Shown here one piece after another: positions 47,014 through 55,815 of a stretch of 64,000 nucleotides of DNA (the stretch's first letter is position 1; each line of letters opens with the position of its first letter). The stretch is from an uncultured Acidobacteriia bacterium (GTDB taxonomy: Bacteria > Acidobacteriota > Terriglobia > Bryobacterales > Bryobacteraceae). The position numbers and the translations under genes were made by a program. Location of the stretch: assembly GCA_903851195.1 (NCBI GenBank), contig CAINNJ010000025.1, forward strand, positions 1 to 64,000, in the 5' to 3' direction. The notes below the pieces were generated by a model. That model was not told the DNA's origin. It was given only the letters and a program-made list of their open reading frames with translations, and did no database searches.

Positions 47014-49148
47014 CGTTCCAGCGAAATACAAGTGCAGGCGGAAAGCGTGCGGACCGTGCCCATGGAGGCCCCGAAGTAGTCACCGTCCTGCATGACCACG
47101 GCTTCTTCCTCGCCGATCCACGCCTCCACGGTGCCCCGGACAAGAATATACAGCTTGTCGGTCGGGTCACCCTCGACCAGGATGGTGCGTCCGGAGGGAA
47201 AGTGCTCCGTCGCGAAGCATTTTGCGAGTTCGGTAAGACATGGCCAGGGAAGGTCTTCAAAATCCGGCAACAGCTGCAGGCGTTCGGGCTCCACATCAAC
47301 GTGCCGTCCGTCCGGGGAGAAGCGAAAGCCGCTCTGCTTTTGCCAAAGTTCGGCGTAGTATGGGCAGGAGGCGAGCAGCGATTCGTGGGTTCCCTGCGCG
47401 ATCAGCCGCCCCCCGCTTAGCCCCCCCTCGTTCAGTCCCCCCTCGTTCAGCACCCCCTCGCTCAGAACCCCGTCGCTCAGCACCCCGTCGCTCAGAACAA
47501 AAATACGGTCTGCGCCCGCGACGCACGCCAGGCGGGACGCGGCGGCGATGACGGTGCGACCCGCCGTGACGCGCCGGAGTGTCTCCTGCAGGGCGGCTTC
47601 CCGCGCGGGATCCAGTTCATAACCGATTTCATCCAGCAGCAGAACGGAGGGATCCCGGAGGAGGGCCCGGGCGAGCGCGAGCCTCTGCCGGACCTCGGCG
47701 CTCAGCTGGCTGCCGTCCACGCCCGCCGGCGTTTCGTAGCCTCGCGGCAGGCGCGCGATCAGCGGTTCCAGGCCGGCGGCGCCGGCGGCACCCACGATCG
47801 ATTCGGCCGAGGCGTCCTGACTTCCCAGTCGGATATTCGCCAGCAGGGAGATATCGAAAATCGAGTGGTCCTGCGCCACAAGGCCCATGCGGCTCCGCAA
47901 GGAAGCCTGCGTGAAGTTTTCAATTGGCGTTCCGTCGAGAAAGATGGCTCCCGACGAGGGATTTTCGAAGCGCAGCAGGAGATTCAGCAGGATCGTCTTC
48001 CCGGACCCCGAAGCGCCGACGAAGGCCGCGTACTGGCCGCAGGGAATGCGAGCCGTGATGCCGCCCTGAACGTTATCGAAAAGAATTTCGCGCCGCAGGC
48101 CCGTGAATACTTCGGCATCCGGCGCGTCGAGCACGGTGTCCGGGTCGTTGAAGCGGCTCCGGATGTCGCGAAGGGCAATGCGGGCCTTCGACAGGAGGAG
48201 CAGCCAGCCCGACAAACGGCTGAGAGCGGCGCTCAGCAGCAGGGTGAGGATGATCAGCGAGATCATGTTCGCCAGGGTGATCGCCCGCGTGAAGAGGAAA
48301 AAGAAACTCATCACTGCTGTCACGATGTGCAGAATCAAAATTCCGAGCAGGGGCACGCGCGACGCCAGGGCGGATGCGAACCCCGCCCTGGAGACCGCGC
48401 GAAGGTAGCCGCCGCCCGCTCGCCGGAACGAGGCGGCGAACATCGGCTCCAGACCGAACGCGCGAATGAGGGGCTGGGCGCGGACGGTCTCATCGATGAG
48501 GTCGAGGGCCTCGGTTCCGGCTGTTGCGTCAGCGCCTTCGCGGCGCCCGAACGCGCGCGGCGCCAGCAGGGTCCACAGCCAGTAAGAAACCGCGACAATT
48601 CCCGCCGCGAAATGCGTCCAGACGATTAAGAAAGTAAAAAATAATGCTTCGAGAAAAGGCAACAACCCGCGGGAAATTCCGCCCGCCGCGGCGGCCGCCA
48701 CCACCCCCGTCGAGGCGGCAATCTCCTCTTTGAGACGCAGGGCCTCCGGACCCGCGTGAAACGCCATCGGCATCCGCTGCAGGCGTTCGAACAGGGTCTG
48801 CCGGAGGTTCATCAGAGCCCGGCCCCGGAAGCCGGCGTAAAGGTAATCCCGCAGCACTCCCAGCCCGCTGATCAGGATCAGAGCGAGAAGGAGACGGCCA
48901 ACGGGCAGCAGGAGCACGTCCCGAACGGGGCCGCGGACAGCGGCGCTCAGCGCCCGGTTCAGCGCGCGGCCAAAGCCGAAAGGAAGAAAAGCAAGAAAGC
49001 CGGCCTCCAGCACGGCGAGGAAAAAAATTAATGCGATCAATTGAAATGAACGCCGGGGAAAAAAGGATATCTTTTCCGGCGACAATAAGGGTTTATCAGC
49101 GGTCAACGGACATCCTACCGGCGAGTATCGCATGAACGGCCCCGCCAT
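46956..49148 (-). CDS. ABC exporter with degenerate ATPase and C-terminal cyclic-nucleotide-binding domain
   Basis: About 730 residues. The ATG at 49184 would overlap the divergent lactate permease start, so the internal ATG at 49148 is preferred. Numbering below is from 49184. A six-helix exporter domain (about 45-335) is followed by an NBD: Walker A GASGSGKT (390-397), signature changed to QLSAE (493-497), Walker B LLLDE (515-519), H-loop His replaced (AAASRLACV). A tandem (V/G)L(S/N)(D/E)G run occupies 564-590, just past the NBD core. Residues 640-735 form a cNMP-binding domain (SGRTILVEGDPTDKLYILVRGTVEAWIGEEE, MQDGDYFGASMG). ATP use may be weak and ligand-gated. The transported compound is unknown. 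Confidence 0.8.
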   Translation of the reverse strand: MAGPFMRYSPVGCPLTADKPLLSPEKISFFPRRSFQLIALIFFLAVLEAGFLAFLPFGFGRALNRALSAAVRGPVRDVLLLPVGRLLLALILISGLGVLRDYLYAGFRGRALMNLRQTLFERLQRMPMAFHAGPEALRLKEEIAASTGVVAAAAAGGISRGLLPFLEALFFTFLIVWTHFAAGIVAVSYWLWTLLAPRAFGRREGADATAGTEALDLIDETVRAQPLIRAFGLEPMFAASFRRAGGGYLRAVSRAGFASALASRVPLLGILILHIVTAVMSFFFLFTRAITLANMISLIILTLLLSAALSRLSGWLLLLSKARIALRDIRSRFNDPDTVLDAPDAEVFTGLRREILFDNVQGGITARIPCGQYAAFVGASGSGKTILLNLLLRFENPSSGAIFLDGTPIENFTQASLRSRMGLVAQDHSIFDISLLANIRLGSQDASAESIVGAAGAAGLEPLIARLPRGYETPAGVDGSQLSAEVRQRLALARALLRDPSVLLLDEIGYELDPAREAALQETLRRVTAGRTVIAAASRLACVAGADRIFVLSDGVLSDGVLSEGVLNEGGLNEGGLSGGRLIAQGTHESLLASCPYYAELWQKQSGFRFSPDGRHVDVEPERLQLLPDFEDLPWPCLTELAKCFATEHFPSGRTILVEGDPTDKLYILVRGTVEAWIGEEEAVVMQDGDYFGASMGTVRTLSACTCISLERYHFQRVTSSASAFEAAAD
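47415..47498 (-). repeat. 15-bp tandem repeats (5.6 copies) in the ABC/cNMP gene
   Basis: On the plus strand the units read gcttagccccccctc, gttcagtcccccctc, gttcagcaccccctc, gctcagaaccccgtc, gctcagcaccccgtc and a partial gctcagaac. They are in frame and encode (V/G)L(S/N)(D/E)G repeats. Units differ by 1-4 bases. Confidence 0.93.
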
Positions 49149-49182
49149 CAGCGCCTGGCTGCTGATATGATGCCATTCGCTC

Positions 49183-50799
49183 ATGTGGCAACATAATTAC
49201 ATTCCCGTCGGCAACAGTCTTCCGCTTTCGGCGCTGGTGGCCGCGCTTCCCATTTTCGTTCTTTTGTTCATGCTGGGCGTGGTCCGCAAGGCGGCCTGGA
49301 TTTCTTCTCTGGCGGGTCTGGTCGCCGCCATGCTGGTGGCTTATTTCGCTTATGGCATGCCGCCCGCCGTGATGCTGAGCGCATTCGCATACGGCGCGGC
49401 GCAGGGCCTGTTTCCCATCGGTTGGGTGGTTTTCTGCGCCATTCTGCTTTACAACATCACGGTGAAAACCGGCAAGTTTGAAATCGTGAAGAATTCCATC
49501 GGGAATCTGACGGGCGACCGGCGGCTGCAGGCGCTGCTGATCGCCTTCGCGTTCGGGGCTTTCATCGAAGGCGCCGCCGGTTTCGGGACGCCTGTCGCGG
49601 TGGCCGCCGCGATGCTCACGGGCCTTGGGTTTTCGCCGTTTTACGCGGGCGGCATCTGCCTGCTGGCGAACACGGCGCCGGTCGCGTTTGGCTCCATCGG
49701 CATCCCCATTGTGACGCTGCAGAAGGTGACCGGGCTTTCGCTGGCGCGCCTGAGCGCGGGCGTGGGACGGATCTGCGCTCCGGTTTCCCTGATTGTGCCG
49801 GCGTACCTGATTCTGGTGATTGGCGGATGGCGCGGTCTGATGGGCGTGCTGCCGGCCGCCATCGTCTGCGGCGTGGCTTTCGGCGGGACGCAGTTCCTGG
49901 TGTCGAACTTCATGGGACCGGATCTCACGGATATTCTTTCTTCGCTGGCGGCGCTGGGCTCGCTGGTGCTGCTGCTGAAGGTCTGGAGCCCGAAGGACAA
50001 GTTCCACATGGAGGGCGACGGTCCCGTGCCGCCGCGCAAGGTGATTCCGGTGGGCGAGGCGCTGCTCGCGTGGTCCCCGTTCATCCTGCTCGTGATCTGC
50101 GTTCTGACCTGGGGCCTGCTCAAGCCGGAATTCAACAAGCACAGCATTATTTTCGAGTGGCCCGGGCTGCACAATCTGGTTCAGAAGATGCCGCCTGTCA
50201 CGGCCAAAGCGACGCCTTACGACGCGAAGTACAGCTTCGACTGGCTGTCGGCCGCCGGCACCGCGTGTCTGGTCGCTTCGATCCTTTCCTCCTTCGTGCT
50301 GCGTCTTTCGCCGTCAACCTTCTTCAGCGTGCTGGGCAGCACGGCGAAGCAGCTGATTTACGCCGAAATGACGATCGGGATCGTGCTGGGGCTGGCGTTT
50401 CTGATGAATTATTCGGGCTCGACCGGCACTCTGGGCCTCGGATTCGCCACCACCGGCGCGATGTTCCCGTTCTTCAGCGCGCTGCTCGGCTGGATGGGCG
50501 TGTTCCTGACGGGCAGCGACACGTCCGCCAATGCCCTCTTCGGCAACCTGCAGGTGGTGACGGCGCAGCATCTGGGGATGAACGCGACGCTGATGGCGTC
50601 GGCGAATTCGGCGGGCGGCGTGATGGGCAAGATGATCAGTCTGCAGAGCGTGGCGGTGGCTTCCGCCGCGACCGCGATGGCGAGCGGCGAAGAGAGCCGC
50701 CTGTTCCGCTTCACGCTGCGGCACAGCATTCTGCTGGCTTCGGTGATCGGCGGGATCGCGATGTTCTACGCGTATGTAATGCCGTCCTGGGCACCGTAA
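49183..50799 (+). CDS. lctP: L-lactate permease (LctP family)
   Basis: A 538-residue membrane transporter. MWQHNYIPVGNSLPLSALVAALPI is the usual family N-terminus, followed by more than twelve helices; FAFGAFIEGAAGFGTPVAVAAAML is the LctP signature, and GSDTSANALFGNLQVVTAQHLGMNATLMASANSAGGVMGKMISLQS the conserved C-terminal block. It imports lactate or glycolate with protons. The ATG lies opposite the alternative start of the divergent ABC gene, so its promoter must lie within or before that gene. A hairpin follows the stop. Confidence 0.92.
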   Translation: MWQHNYIPVGNSLPLSALVAALPIFVLLFMLGVVRKAAWISSLAGLVAAMLVAYFAYGMPPAVMLSAFAYGAAQGLFPIGWVVFCAILLYNITVKTGKFEIVKNSIGNLTGDRRLQALLIAFAFGAFIEGAAGFGTPVAVAAAMLTGLGFSPFYAGGICLLANTAPVAFGSIGIPIVTLQKVTGLSLARLSAGVGRICAPVSLIVPAYLILVIGGWRGLMGVLPAAIVCGVAFGGTQFLVSNFMGPDLTDILSSLAALGSLVLLLKVWSPKDKFHMEGDGPVPPRKVIPVGEALLAWSPFILLVICVLTWGLLKPEFNKHSIIFEWPGLHNLVQKMPPVTAKATPYDAKYSFDWLSAAGTACLVASILSSFVLRLSPSTFFSVLGSTAKQLIYAEMTIGIVLGLAFLMNYSGSTGTLGLGFATTGAMFPFFSALLGWMGVFLTGSDTSANALFGNLQVVTAQHLGMNATLMASANSAGGVMGKMISLQSVAVASAATAMASGEESRLFRFTLRHSILLASVIGGIAMFYAYVMPSWAP

Positions 50800-50823
50800 G
50801 AGGCGGCACCGCGTTCCCGACGG

Positions 50824-50844
50824 ACGGGCAGTTCCTCTGCCCGT
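50824..50844 (+). terminator. Hairpin after the lactate permease gene
   Basis: ACGGGCAG-ttcct-CTGCCCGT (50824-50831 and 50837-50844) is a perfect 8-bp stem with a 5-base loop, 24 bases past the stop. The following tctaaaactt is a poor U-tract, so termination strength is uncertain. Confidence 0.55.
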
Positions 50845-50870
50845 TCTAAAACTTGGGGACCGAATAACGC

Positions 50871-51578
50871 TCACAGACTCCGGACCGGCAGAGAAACCAC
50901 GTCATCCACGCGCATGGTTTCCTTCACGACGAACGGCTCCCCGTATTTGACGCCGATCAGGTTGCCGTAAAACCGCGCCATGGCCGCGAGGCGGTCGCGG
51001 ATCTCCGCTTCGTCGGGAAACAGAGCGGAGCCTTCCTCGACGGGCCCGTACTGCGAGCGGTAGGTCAGCAGGGAATCCATGCGGCTCTCGAAGTACGCGG
51101 TGATATCGACCACGAACGAAGGCGTGACGTTCGCGTAGATTGACGAGTAGATGATCTTGAACGGGCGGTGCGGTTCCGTGTACTGGTCGATCTTTTTCAG
51201 ACCGGCGAGGAAACAGGCCTCATAGCCGATCTCGGAGGCGCGGTAATGGTCCGGGTGCCGGCCTTCCCAATACGGCAGGATCACGGTGCGCGGCCGCAGT
51301 TCGCGAATGCGGTGGGCGAGGGTCATCCGTCCGGCCATCGTATTCTCCAGACGCGCGTCCGGAAAGTGCAGATTCTCGCGGTGCGAGACGCGCAGCACCT
51401 TCGCCGCAGCCTGGGACTCGGCCACGCGGATCTCCGGCGAACCCCTGGTGCCCATGTCGCCCGCGGTCAGATCGATAATCGCGGTGCGGTACCCCGCCTC
51501 CGCCATGCGCAGCAGCGTGCCGCCGCAGGTCTGCTCCACATCATCGGGGTGAGCGGCAATAGCTAACAGATCGAGCAT
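50871..51578 (-). CDS. bshB1: PIG-L family deacetylase, BshB1-like (bacillithiol synthesis)
   Basis: A 235-residue protein. AIAAHPDDVEQTCGGTLLRM contains the zinc motif AHPDD of PIG-L enzymes; DMGTRGSPEIRVAE, RENLHFPDARLENT and YWEGRHPDHYRASEIGYEACFLAGL (second His motif) are the diagnostic blocks of BshB1, which removes the acetyl group from GlcNAc-malate in bacillithiol synthesis. BshA and BshC are not in this window, so completeness of the pathway is unknown. It follows the rhomboid gene by 5 bases on the same strand. Confidence 0.87.
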   Translation of the reverse strand: MLDLLAIAAHPDDVEQTCGGTLLRMAEAGYRTAIIDLTAGDMGTRGSPEIRVAESQAAAKVLRVSHRENLHFPDARLENTMAGRMTLAHRIRELRPRTVILPYWEGRHPDHYRASEIGYEACFLAGLKKIDQYTEPHRPFKIIYSSIYANVTPSFVVDITAYFESRMDSLLTYRSQYGPVEEGSALFPDEAEIRDRLAAMARFYGNLIGVKYGEPFVVKETMRVDDVVSLPVRSL

Positions 51579-51583
51579 GATTT

Positions 51584-52252
51584 TTACCAGTAAATATCCC
51601 GGCGCGGAAAGTAACGCTGGCGGGTGCCCATGACCTGCACCAGCACCATGCCCGCGATAAAGCCGCCGATATGGGCGAACCAGGCGACACCGGCGTCGCT
51701 CACGCTGGTGTGGGCGATCGAGCCGTAACCGCTGAACAACTGCGTCACGAACCAGTACAGCAGGATGAACATTGCCGGGATATCGACGGTGGTGACGAAA
51801 AAGAAGACGAAAACCAGCGTCCGGATATTCGAGCGCGGAAATTTCAGCAGGTAGGCGCCCATGACGCCGGCGATGGCCCCCGAAGCGCCCACCGTGGGCA
51901 CCCGCGAATAGTAATTAAAGACGAAGTGGACCAGCGCCGAGATCACCCCGCAGCTCAGGTAGAAGCCGAGGAATTTCGAGTGGCCCATGGCGTCTTCCAG
52001 ACTCTTGCCGAAGGCCCAGAGGAAGAGCATGTTGCCGATGATGTGGCTCCACCCGCCGTGGAGAAACATGTACGTGAAAAGCGACTCCAGCCGCAGATGC
52101 GCCGGCACCACGCCATAAAGCGTCATGAAGTAGTTGCGGGAGTAATCGTCCAGCAGGAGTTCGTAAAAGAACACCAGGGCGCAGGCGACGATCAGCAGAG
52201 TGGTGACGATGGGCGCGGTGTACGTCGGCCGGTCATCGCGCAGTGGAAACAT
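51584..52252 (-). CDS. Rhomboid family intramembrane serine protease
   Basis: About 222 residues from ATG 52252. Six or seven helices. LESLFTYMFLHGGWSHIIGNMLFLWAFG is the conserved H.xxH..N segment; TVGASGAIAGVMGAYL contains the catalytic Ser; WFAHIGGFIAGMVL contains the catalytic His. The protease cuts single-pass membrane proteins within the bilayer. It lies 43 bases after the PfkB kinase gene and 5 bases before the BshB1-like gene, on the same strand. Confidence 0.88.
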   Translation of the reverse strand: MFPLRDDRPTYTAPIVTTLLIVACALVFFYELLLDDYSRNYFMTLYGVVPAHLRLESLFTYMFLHGGWSHIIGNMLFLWAFGKSLEDAMGHSKFLGFYLSCGVISALVHFVFNYYSRVPTVGASGAIAGVMGAYLLKFPRSNIRTLVFVFFFVTTVDIPAMFILLYWFVTQLFSGYGSIAHTSVSDAGVAWFAHIGGFIAGMVLVQVMGTRQRYFPRRDIYW

Positions 52253-52295
52253 GCTGTTTACCTGTTCAGTGCTATCCGTTTCGATGCAGCTTCGG

Positions 52296-53261
52296 TCAGG
52301 TTCGGTTCGCCCGGCGGGCGATGTCCGTCTGCGTGCGCCGTTCGCCGCGCGCCAGCAGGTTGCGCGCTTCGTCGAGCGTCGCGATGCCATCGGCGCCGAC
52401 CGCGCCCCGTGCGCCGACCGCCGTGCAGTTCAGCGCGGCCATGGCGTTGGAGAATCCAAGAGCTTCCGCCATCGGCATCTGCTGCAAAACAGCATAACAG
52501 AATGCGCCGTGGAAGACGTCTCCGGCGCCCGTGGTGTCCACGCAGTTCACCACGAACGCCGGCGAGTAGACGAAGCGTCCGTCTTCGAGCGCCAGCGCCC
52601 CGTGCGCGCCGAGCGTCATGGCTGCCACCCGGACGCCGTGCCTTTCCTGAATGGTCTGCAAGGCCAGAAAGGGATCTTCGAGGCCGGTCCAGCGCGCGGG
52701 AAATTCCGAGCTGGCGACCAGATAATCGACATGAGAAAGCACTTTATCGAATCCGGCGTAAAGTGTGTCCACGTCGACAGTTACCGGAATGCCATGTTCC
52801 CTCGCGATGCGCGCGGCGCGTTCCACGGCGGGGGTATCGTGGCCATCGATGTGGAGGAGGCGCGCGCAGGTGATCTGCTCTTCGGTAATCTCTTCGGGGG
52901 CCAGGGTCAGGCAGTCGGGGCGGCTCCAAAACACGGTCCGCTCGCCCGTGGCCTCATCGATAATGATGTACGCCGACTGGTTGGGGCAGCCGGTTCGCTG
53001 CTGCACATGGTCGATATTGACGCCTGAGGCGCGCAGGCTGTCGAGTTGGAGCCGCCCGCGTTCATCGTCACCCACAGTGCCGATATATTTCGAGCGCAGG
53101 CCCAGCTTCGCGCAGGTCACGATGGCGCTGGCAACCTGGCCGCCCACCGAGTACTGTTCGCCGTGGAACGGCACCTTGCCTCCGTACGCGGGGAAATGCG
53201 GCACGCGCAGAAGGGTGTCGGTCGCGTTCAAACCCACGCCGACGACGTCGAATTCATTCAT
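52296..53261 (-). CDS. PfkB-family carbohydrate kinase
   Basis: A 321-residue kinase. VVGVGLNATDTLLRVPHFPAYGGKVPFHGEQYSVGGQVASAIVTCAKLGLRSKYIGTVGDD is the ribokinase N-terminal motif and lid region; NCVDTTGAGDVFHGAFCYAVLQ is the C-terminal signature with the catalytic Asp in DTTGAGD. It phosphorylates a sugar or nucleoside, but the substrate is not readable. Its ATG overlaps the stop of the Dcd gene by 4 bases, so the two are co-translated, which would fit nucleoside salvage. Confidence 0.88.
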   Translation of the reverse strand: MNEFDVVGVGLNATDTLLRVPHFPAYGGKVPFHGEQYSVGGQVASAIVTCAKLGLRSKYIGTVGDDERGRLQLDSLRASGVNIDHVQQRTGCPNQSAYIIIDEATGERTVFWSRPDCLTLAPEEITEEQITCARLLHIDGHDTPAVERAARIAREHGIPVTVDVDTLYAGFDKVLSHVDYLVASSEFPARWTGLEDPFLALQTIQERHGVRVAAMTLGAHGALALEDGRFVYSPAFVVNCVDTTGAGDVFHGAFCYAVLQQMPMAEALGFSNAMAALNCTAVGARGAVGADGIATLDEARNLLARGERRTQTDIARRANRT

Positions 53262-54400
53262 GTCTGGAAAGCCTTGAAGTGTTTGCTCAGTTTCAGCCCC
53301 TGGCGCTGGTAGGAAGAGCCGATACCCTCGCCATAAAGCACCCGCGGGCGCTCCAGCAGTTTCTCGAAAACCAGACTGGCCACCACCTGGCCGTCTTCGA
53401 GAATAAACGGCACCTCATGAGACCGGACTTCGAGCACCGCCCGCGTCCCGTTGATCTCGCCCGAGCCGTAGCCGAAACCGGGATCGAAGAAACCGGCGTA
53501 GTGGATGCGGAACTCCCCCACGGTCGGATCGAAGGGCACCATCTCGGCGGCGTACTCGGCCGGAATGCGGACCTTTTCCCGCGAAGCGAGGATATAGAAG
53601 TCCTCCGGATCGAGGATCAGCGTGCGGCTGTCGTTGCGGCGGATCGGATCCCAGAAATCTTCCGGCGCGTAGTGCTGCACGCGGGCCAGATCCACCAGCG
53701 GCGCATGTTTCTTGGCGCGGTAACCGATCACGTCCGACCCGTCGATTCCCACCAGATCGACGGAAAGCCGCAGCCCGTTGCGGATATCCGCCGCGCCGCG
53801 CGATTCATCCGGCAGGTAAACCAGGGCCTCTTTGCTCTCCAGCTGGCGCAGCAGCAGGTCGGACGGCGTATGCTCGCCGCGGAATAAACGCAGTTGCGAG
53901 AGGCGTTCGCCCTGCCGGACCACGACGCTGAAGGTGCGCGGCACAATCTCGGCATAGAGCCGGCCTTTGTAGCCGGGGGCGACGATCTCGAACTGCCGGC
54001 CTTCATCCGTGATCAGGCGGGTAAAGATGTCGAGGCGGCCGGTGGAGCTTTTCGGGTTCGCCTTGCCGGAGACATCCGGCGGCAGCGTCAGCTCTTCCTG
54101 CAGCGGAACGATGTAAACGCAGCCTTTTTCGAGCACCGCGGGACGGGTGAGGTCCAGGGTGTGGAGGCGGTACTGTTCCAGCTTGCCCGTTACCGTGGCC
54201 GAACCGGTGGCGAGAAAGCTGGCGCGGACCCGGTAGGCCTCCGCGCCGAGCCGCAGGTCAAGCGACGAGGGTTGAATCTGCTCCGGCAGTATGGGCGTGC
54301 GTGCACGAATCGCGCCGGACGCGATCAGTTGCTCCAGCGCCTGCGAAGGCAGGACGCCCTGGGGCAGATCGGAGAACGCGCGCTGTAGCTCCACTGTCAT
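53258..54400 (-). CDS. dcd: dCTP deaminase (Dcd), long two-domain form
   Basis: About 380 residues from ATG 54400 (ATG 54418 is also in frame). Classical Dcd enzymes have about 190 residues; here two dUTPase-like folds are visible: QIQPSSLDLRLGAEAYRV ... GKANPKSSTGRLDIFTRLI with IVPRTFSVVVRQGERLSQLRL, and a second half with PEDFYILASREKVRIPAEYAAEMVPF, HYAGFFDPGFGYG and EVRSHEVPFILEDGQVVASL. The SSTGR segment corresponds to the catalytic Ser/Arg region. It would convert dCTP to dUTP. The 5' end overlaps the upstream sigma factor gene by about 143-161 bases in a different frame. Confidence 0.85.
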   Translation of the reverse strand: MTVELQRAFSDLPQGVLPSQALEQLIASGAIRARTPILPEQIQPSSLDLRLGAEAYRVRASFLATGSATVTGKLEQYRLHTLDLTRPAVLEKGCVYIVPLQEELTLPPDVSGKANPKSSTGRLDIFTRLITDEGRQFEIVAPGYKGRLYAEIVPRTFSVVVRQGERLSQLRLFRGEHTPSDLLLRQLESKEALVYLPDESRGAADIRNGLRLSVDLVGIDGSDVIGYRAKKHAPLVDLARVQHYAPEDFWDPIRRNDSRTLILDPEDFYILASREKVRIPAEYAAEMVPFDPTVGEFRIHYAGFFDPGFGYGSGEINGTRAVLEVRSHEVPFILEDGQVVASLVFEKLLERPRVLYGEGIGSSYQRQGLKLSKHFKAFQT

Positions 54401-55685
54401 GCGAGTCGAATTTCCCATAATCCCATGCCGGGTTTGTCGATGCCCGCCTCCGCTTCGCTTCCCGAATCCGGTCGAGTGCCCTCAGTTCAATCTGACGAAC
54501 GCGTTCGCGGGTAACGCCAATCAGCTTTCCCACTTCTTCGAGCGTGCGCTCGCCCGCGCCATCGAGGCCGAACCGCAGCCGGATGGTCTCCCGCTGGCGC
54601 TCATTCAGCAGGCCGAGCAGTTCCGTGGCCTGGCGTCGCAGGTCCTCCGCGGCGACCAGATCGCCGGGATTCAGACTGTTCGGGTCCGGCAGCAGTTCGC
54701 CGAGGTGCATCTCGCCGTCACCGCTGACCGGCAGATCCAGGGAAACCACTTCCGGAGTGAGCCGTGTAGCCCATTCCACCGTTTCGAGGGGCAGGCCGCA
54801 ACGGTCCGCCAGTTCTTCGGCATGCGGCTCGCGGCCGAGGGACTGGCAGAGCGACCGGGAAGCCTGCGTGACTTTACCGATCACTTCGACCATGTGGACG
54901 GGAATCCGGATGGTGCGGGACTGATCCGCCACGGCCCGGAGAATTGCCTGACGCACCCACCAGCAGGCGTAAGTGGAAAAACGGCAACCGCGGCGGTGGT
55001 CGAACTTTTCGACCGCCCGCATCAGTCCGATGTTGCCTTCCTGAATGACGTCCGCGAAGGCAAGGCCGCGGCGGCGGTAGTGTTTCGCCACGCTGACCAC
55101 CAGGCGCAGATTGGCGCGAACCAGCCGATCTTTTGCGTGGTTCGTTTCCGCCAGTAGTTGGCCTGCACGGGCAAACGCCTGGTGAACGGCGGCGGCGCGC
55201 ATGCCGAACGCAAATTCCAGTTCGCGGACGGCTCGCTCGCAGCCGCCCTGTTCGGCGTCCCGAAGGAGGGCGTCGGCGTCCAGAAGGCGGCGAAATATCC
55301 GTTCCGCGGTTTCATCGTCCCAGTGTTCCGCGCAGGCGAGTCGCGACAGACGGACACGATACCGCGCGTCGGGCCACCCGGAATCCTCGCGCGCCTGCGC
55401 TGTCAGTTCTTTGGCTTCAGGCAATTCGGCTTCGACAAATTCGGCGATTAGGAAGGGCAAACGGGAGAGCGTCCGACGCAGTTTTCGCTGTCCGTTCATG
55501 ATCTGCCTGCCGAGCGCCACTTCGGCTTCCCGATTCAGCAGCGGCACATCCCGCAGCTCATGCAGGTAATGCCACAGCAGATCGTCGGGCTGGTCTTTGT
55601 GAGCGCTTTCGCAGGTGTCGCCTGGGAAGAGGTGTTCGTCGACAACTGAGGCGAGCGCTTCGACCTCCTCCGGGTTGTAAGTCAT
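54258..55685 (-). CDS. RpoD-like sigma-70 factor with C-terminal read-on into dcd
   Basis: A 475-residue sigma factor. Region 1.2 (DDLLWHYLHELRDVPLLNREAEVALGRQI), region 2 (RLVRANLRLVVSVAKHYRRRGLAFADVIQEGNIGLMRAVEKFDHRRGCRFSTYACWWVRQAILRA), region 3 (IRIPVHMVEVIGKVTQ) and region 4 (LLNERQRETIRLRFGLDGAGERTLEEVGKLIGVTRERVRQIELRALDRIR) are all present. There is no large region 1.1, so it is a short group-1 or group-2 factor. After region 4.2 about 57 residues run on in a frame overlapping dcd; such a tail is not normal. Either the stop was lost or a late frameshift occurred. Confidence 0.88.
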   Translation of the reverse strand: MTYNPEEVEALASVVDEHLFPGDTCESAHKDQPDDLLWHYLHELRDVPLLNREAEVALGRQIMNGQRKLRRTLSRLPFLIAEFVEAELPEAKELTAQAREDSGWPDARYRVRLSRLACAEHWDDETAERIFRRLLDADALLRDAEQGGCERAVRELEFAFGMRAAAVHQAFARAGQLLAETNHAKDRLVRANLRLVVSVAKHYRRRGLAFADVIQEGNIGLMRAVEKFDHRRGCRFSTYACWWVRQAILRAVADQSRTIRIPVHMVEVIGKVTQASRSLCQSLGREPHAEELADRCGLPLETVEWATRLTPEVVSLDLPVSGDGEMHLGELLPDPNSLNPGDLVAAEDLRRQATELLGLLNERQRETIRLRFGLDGAGERTLEEVGKLIGVTRERVRQIELRALDRIREAKRRRASTNPAWDYGKFDSHDSGATARVLRSAPGRPAFAGAGATDRVRRDSCTHAHTAGADSTLVA

Positions 55686-55760
55686 ATACCTTGCCGTGCA
55701 ACCGGTCGGCCATGGAAGGTGATTACAGGGATATGACAGGTGGCCACTCTGCCGAATTCC

Positions 55761-55802
55761 GGCTCCGCGCGACTGCGTCTTATCGCGCAGTCGCGCAGAG
55801 CC
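55761..55802 (-). terminator. Long hairpin between S9 peptidase and sigma factor genes
   Basis: GCGCGACTGCG (55767-55777) pairs perfectly with CGCAGTCGCGC (55786-55796) around an 8-base loop; outside this GGCTC (55761-55765) pairs with GAGCC (55798-55802) beyond one mismatch. It sits 14 bases after the S9 peptidase stop on the minus strand. There is no U-tract. Confidence 0.55.
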
Positions 55803-55815
55803 AGAGCCGGATGCC

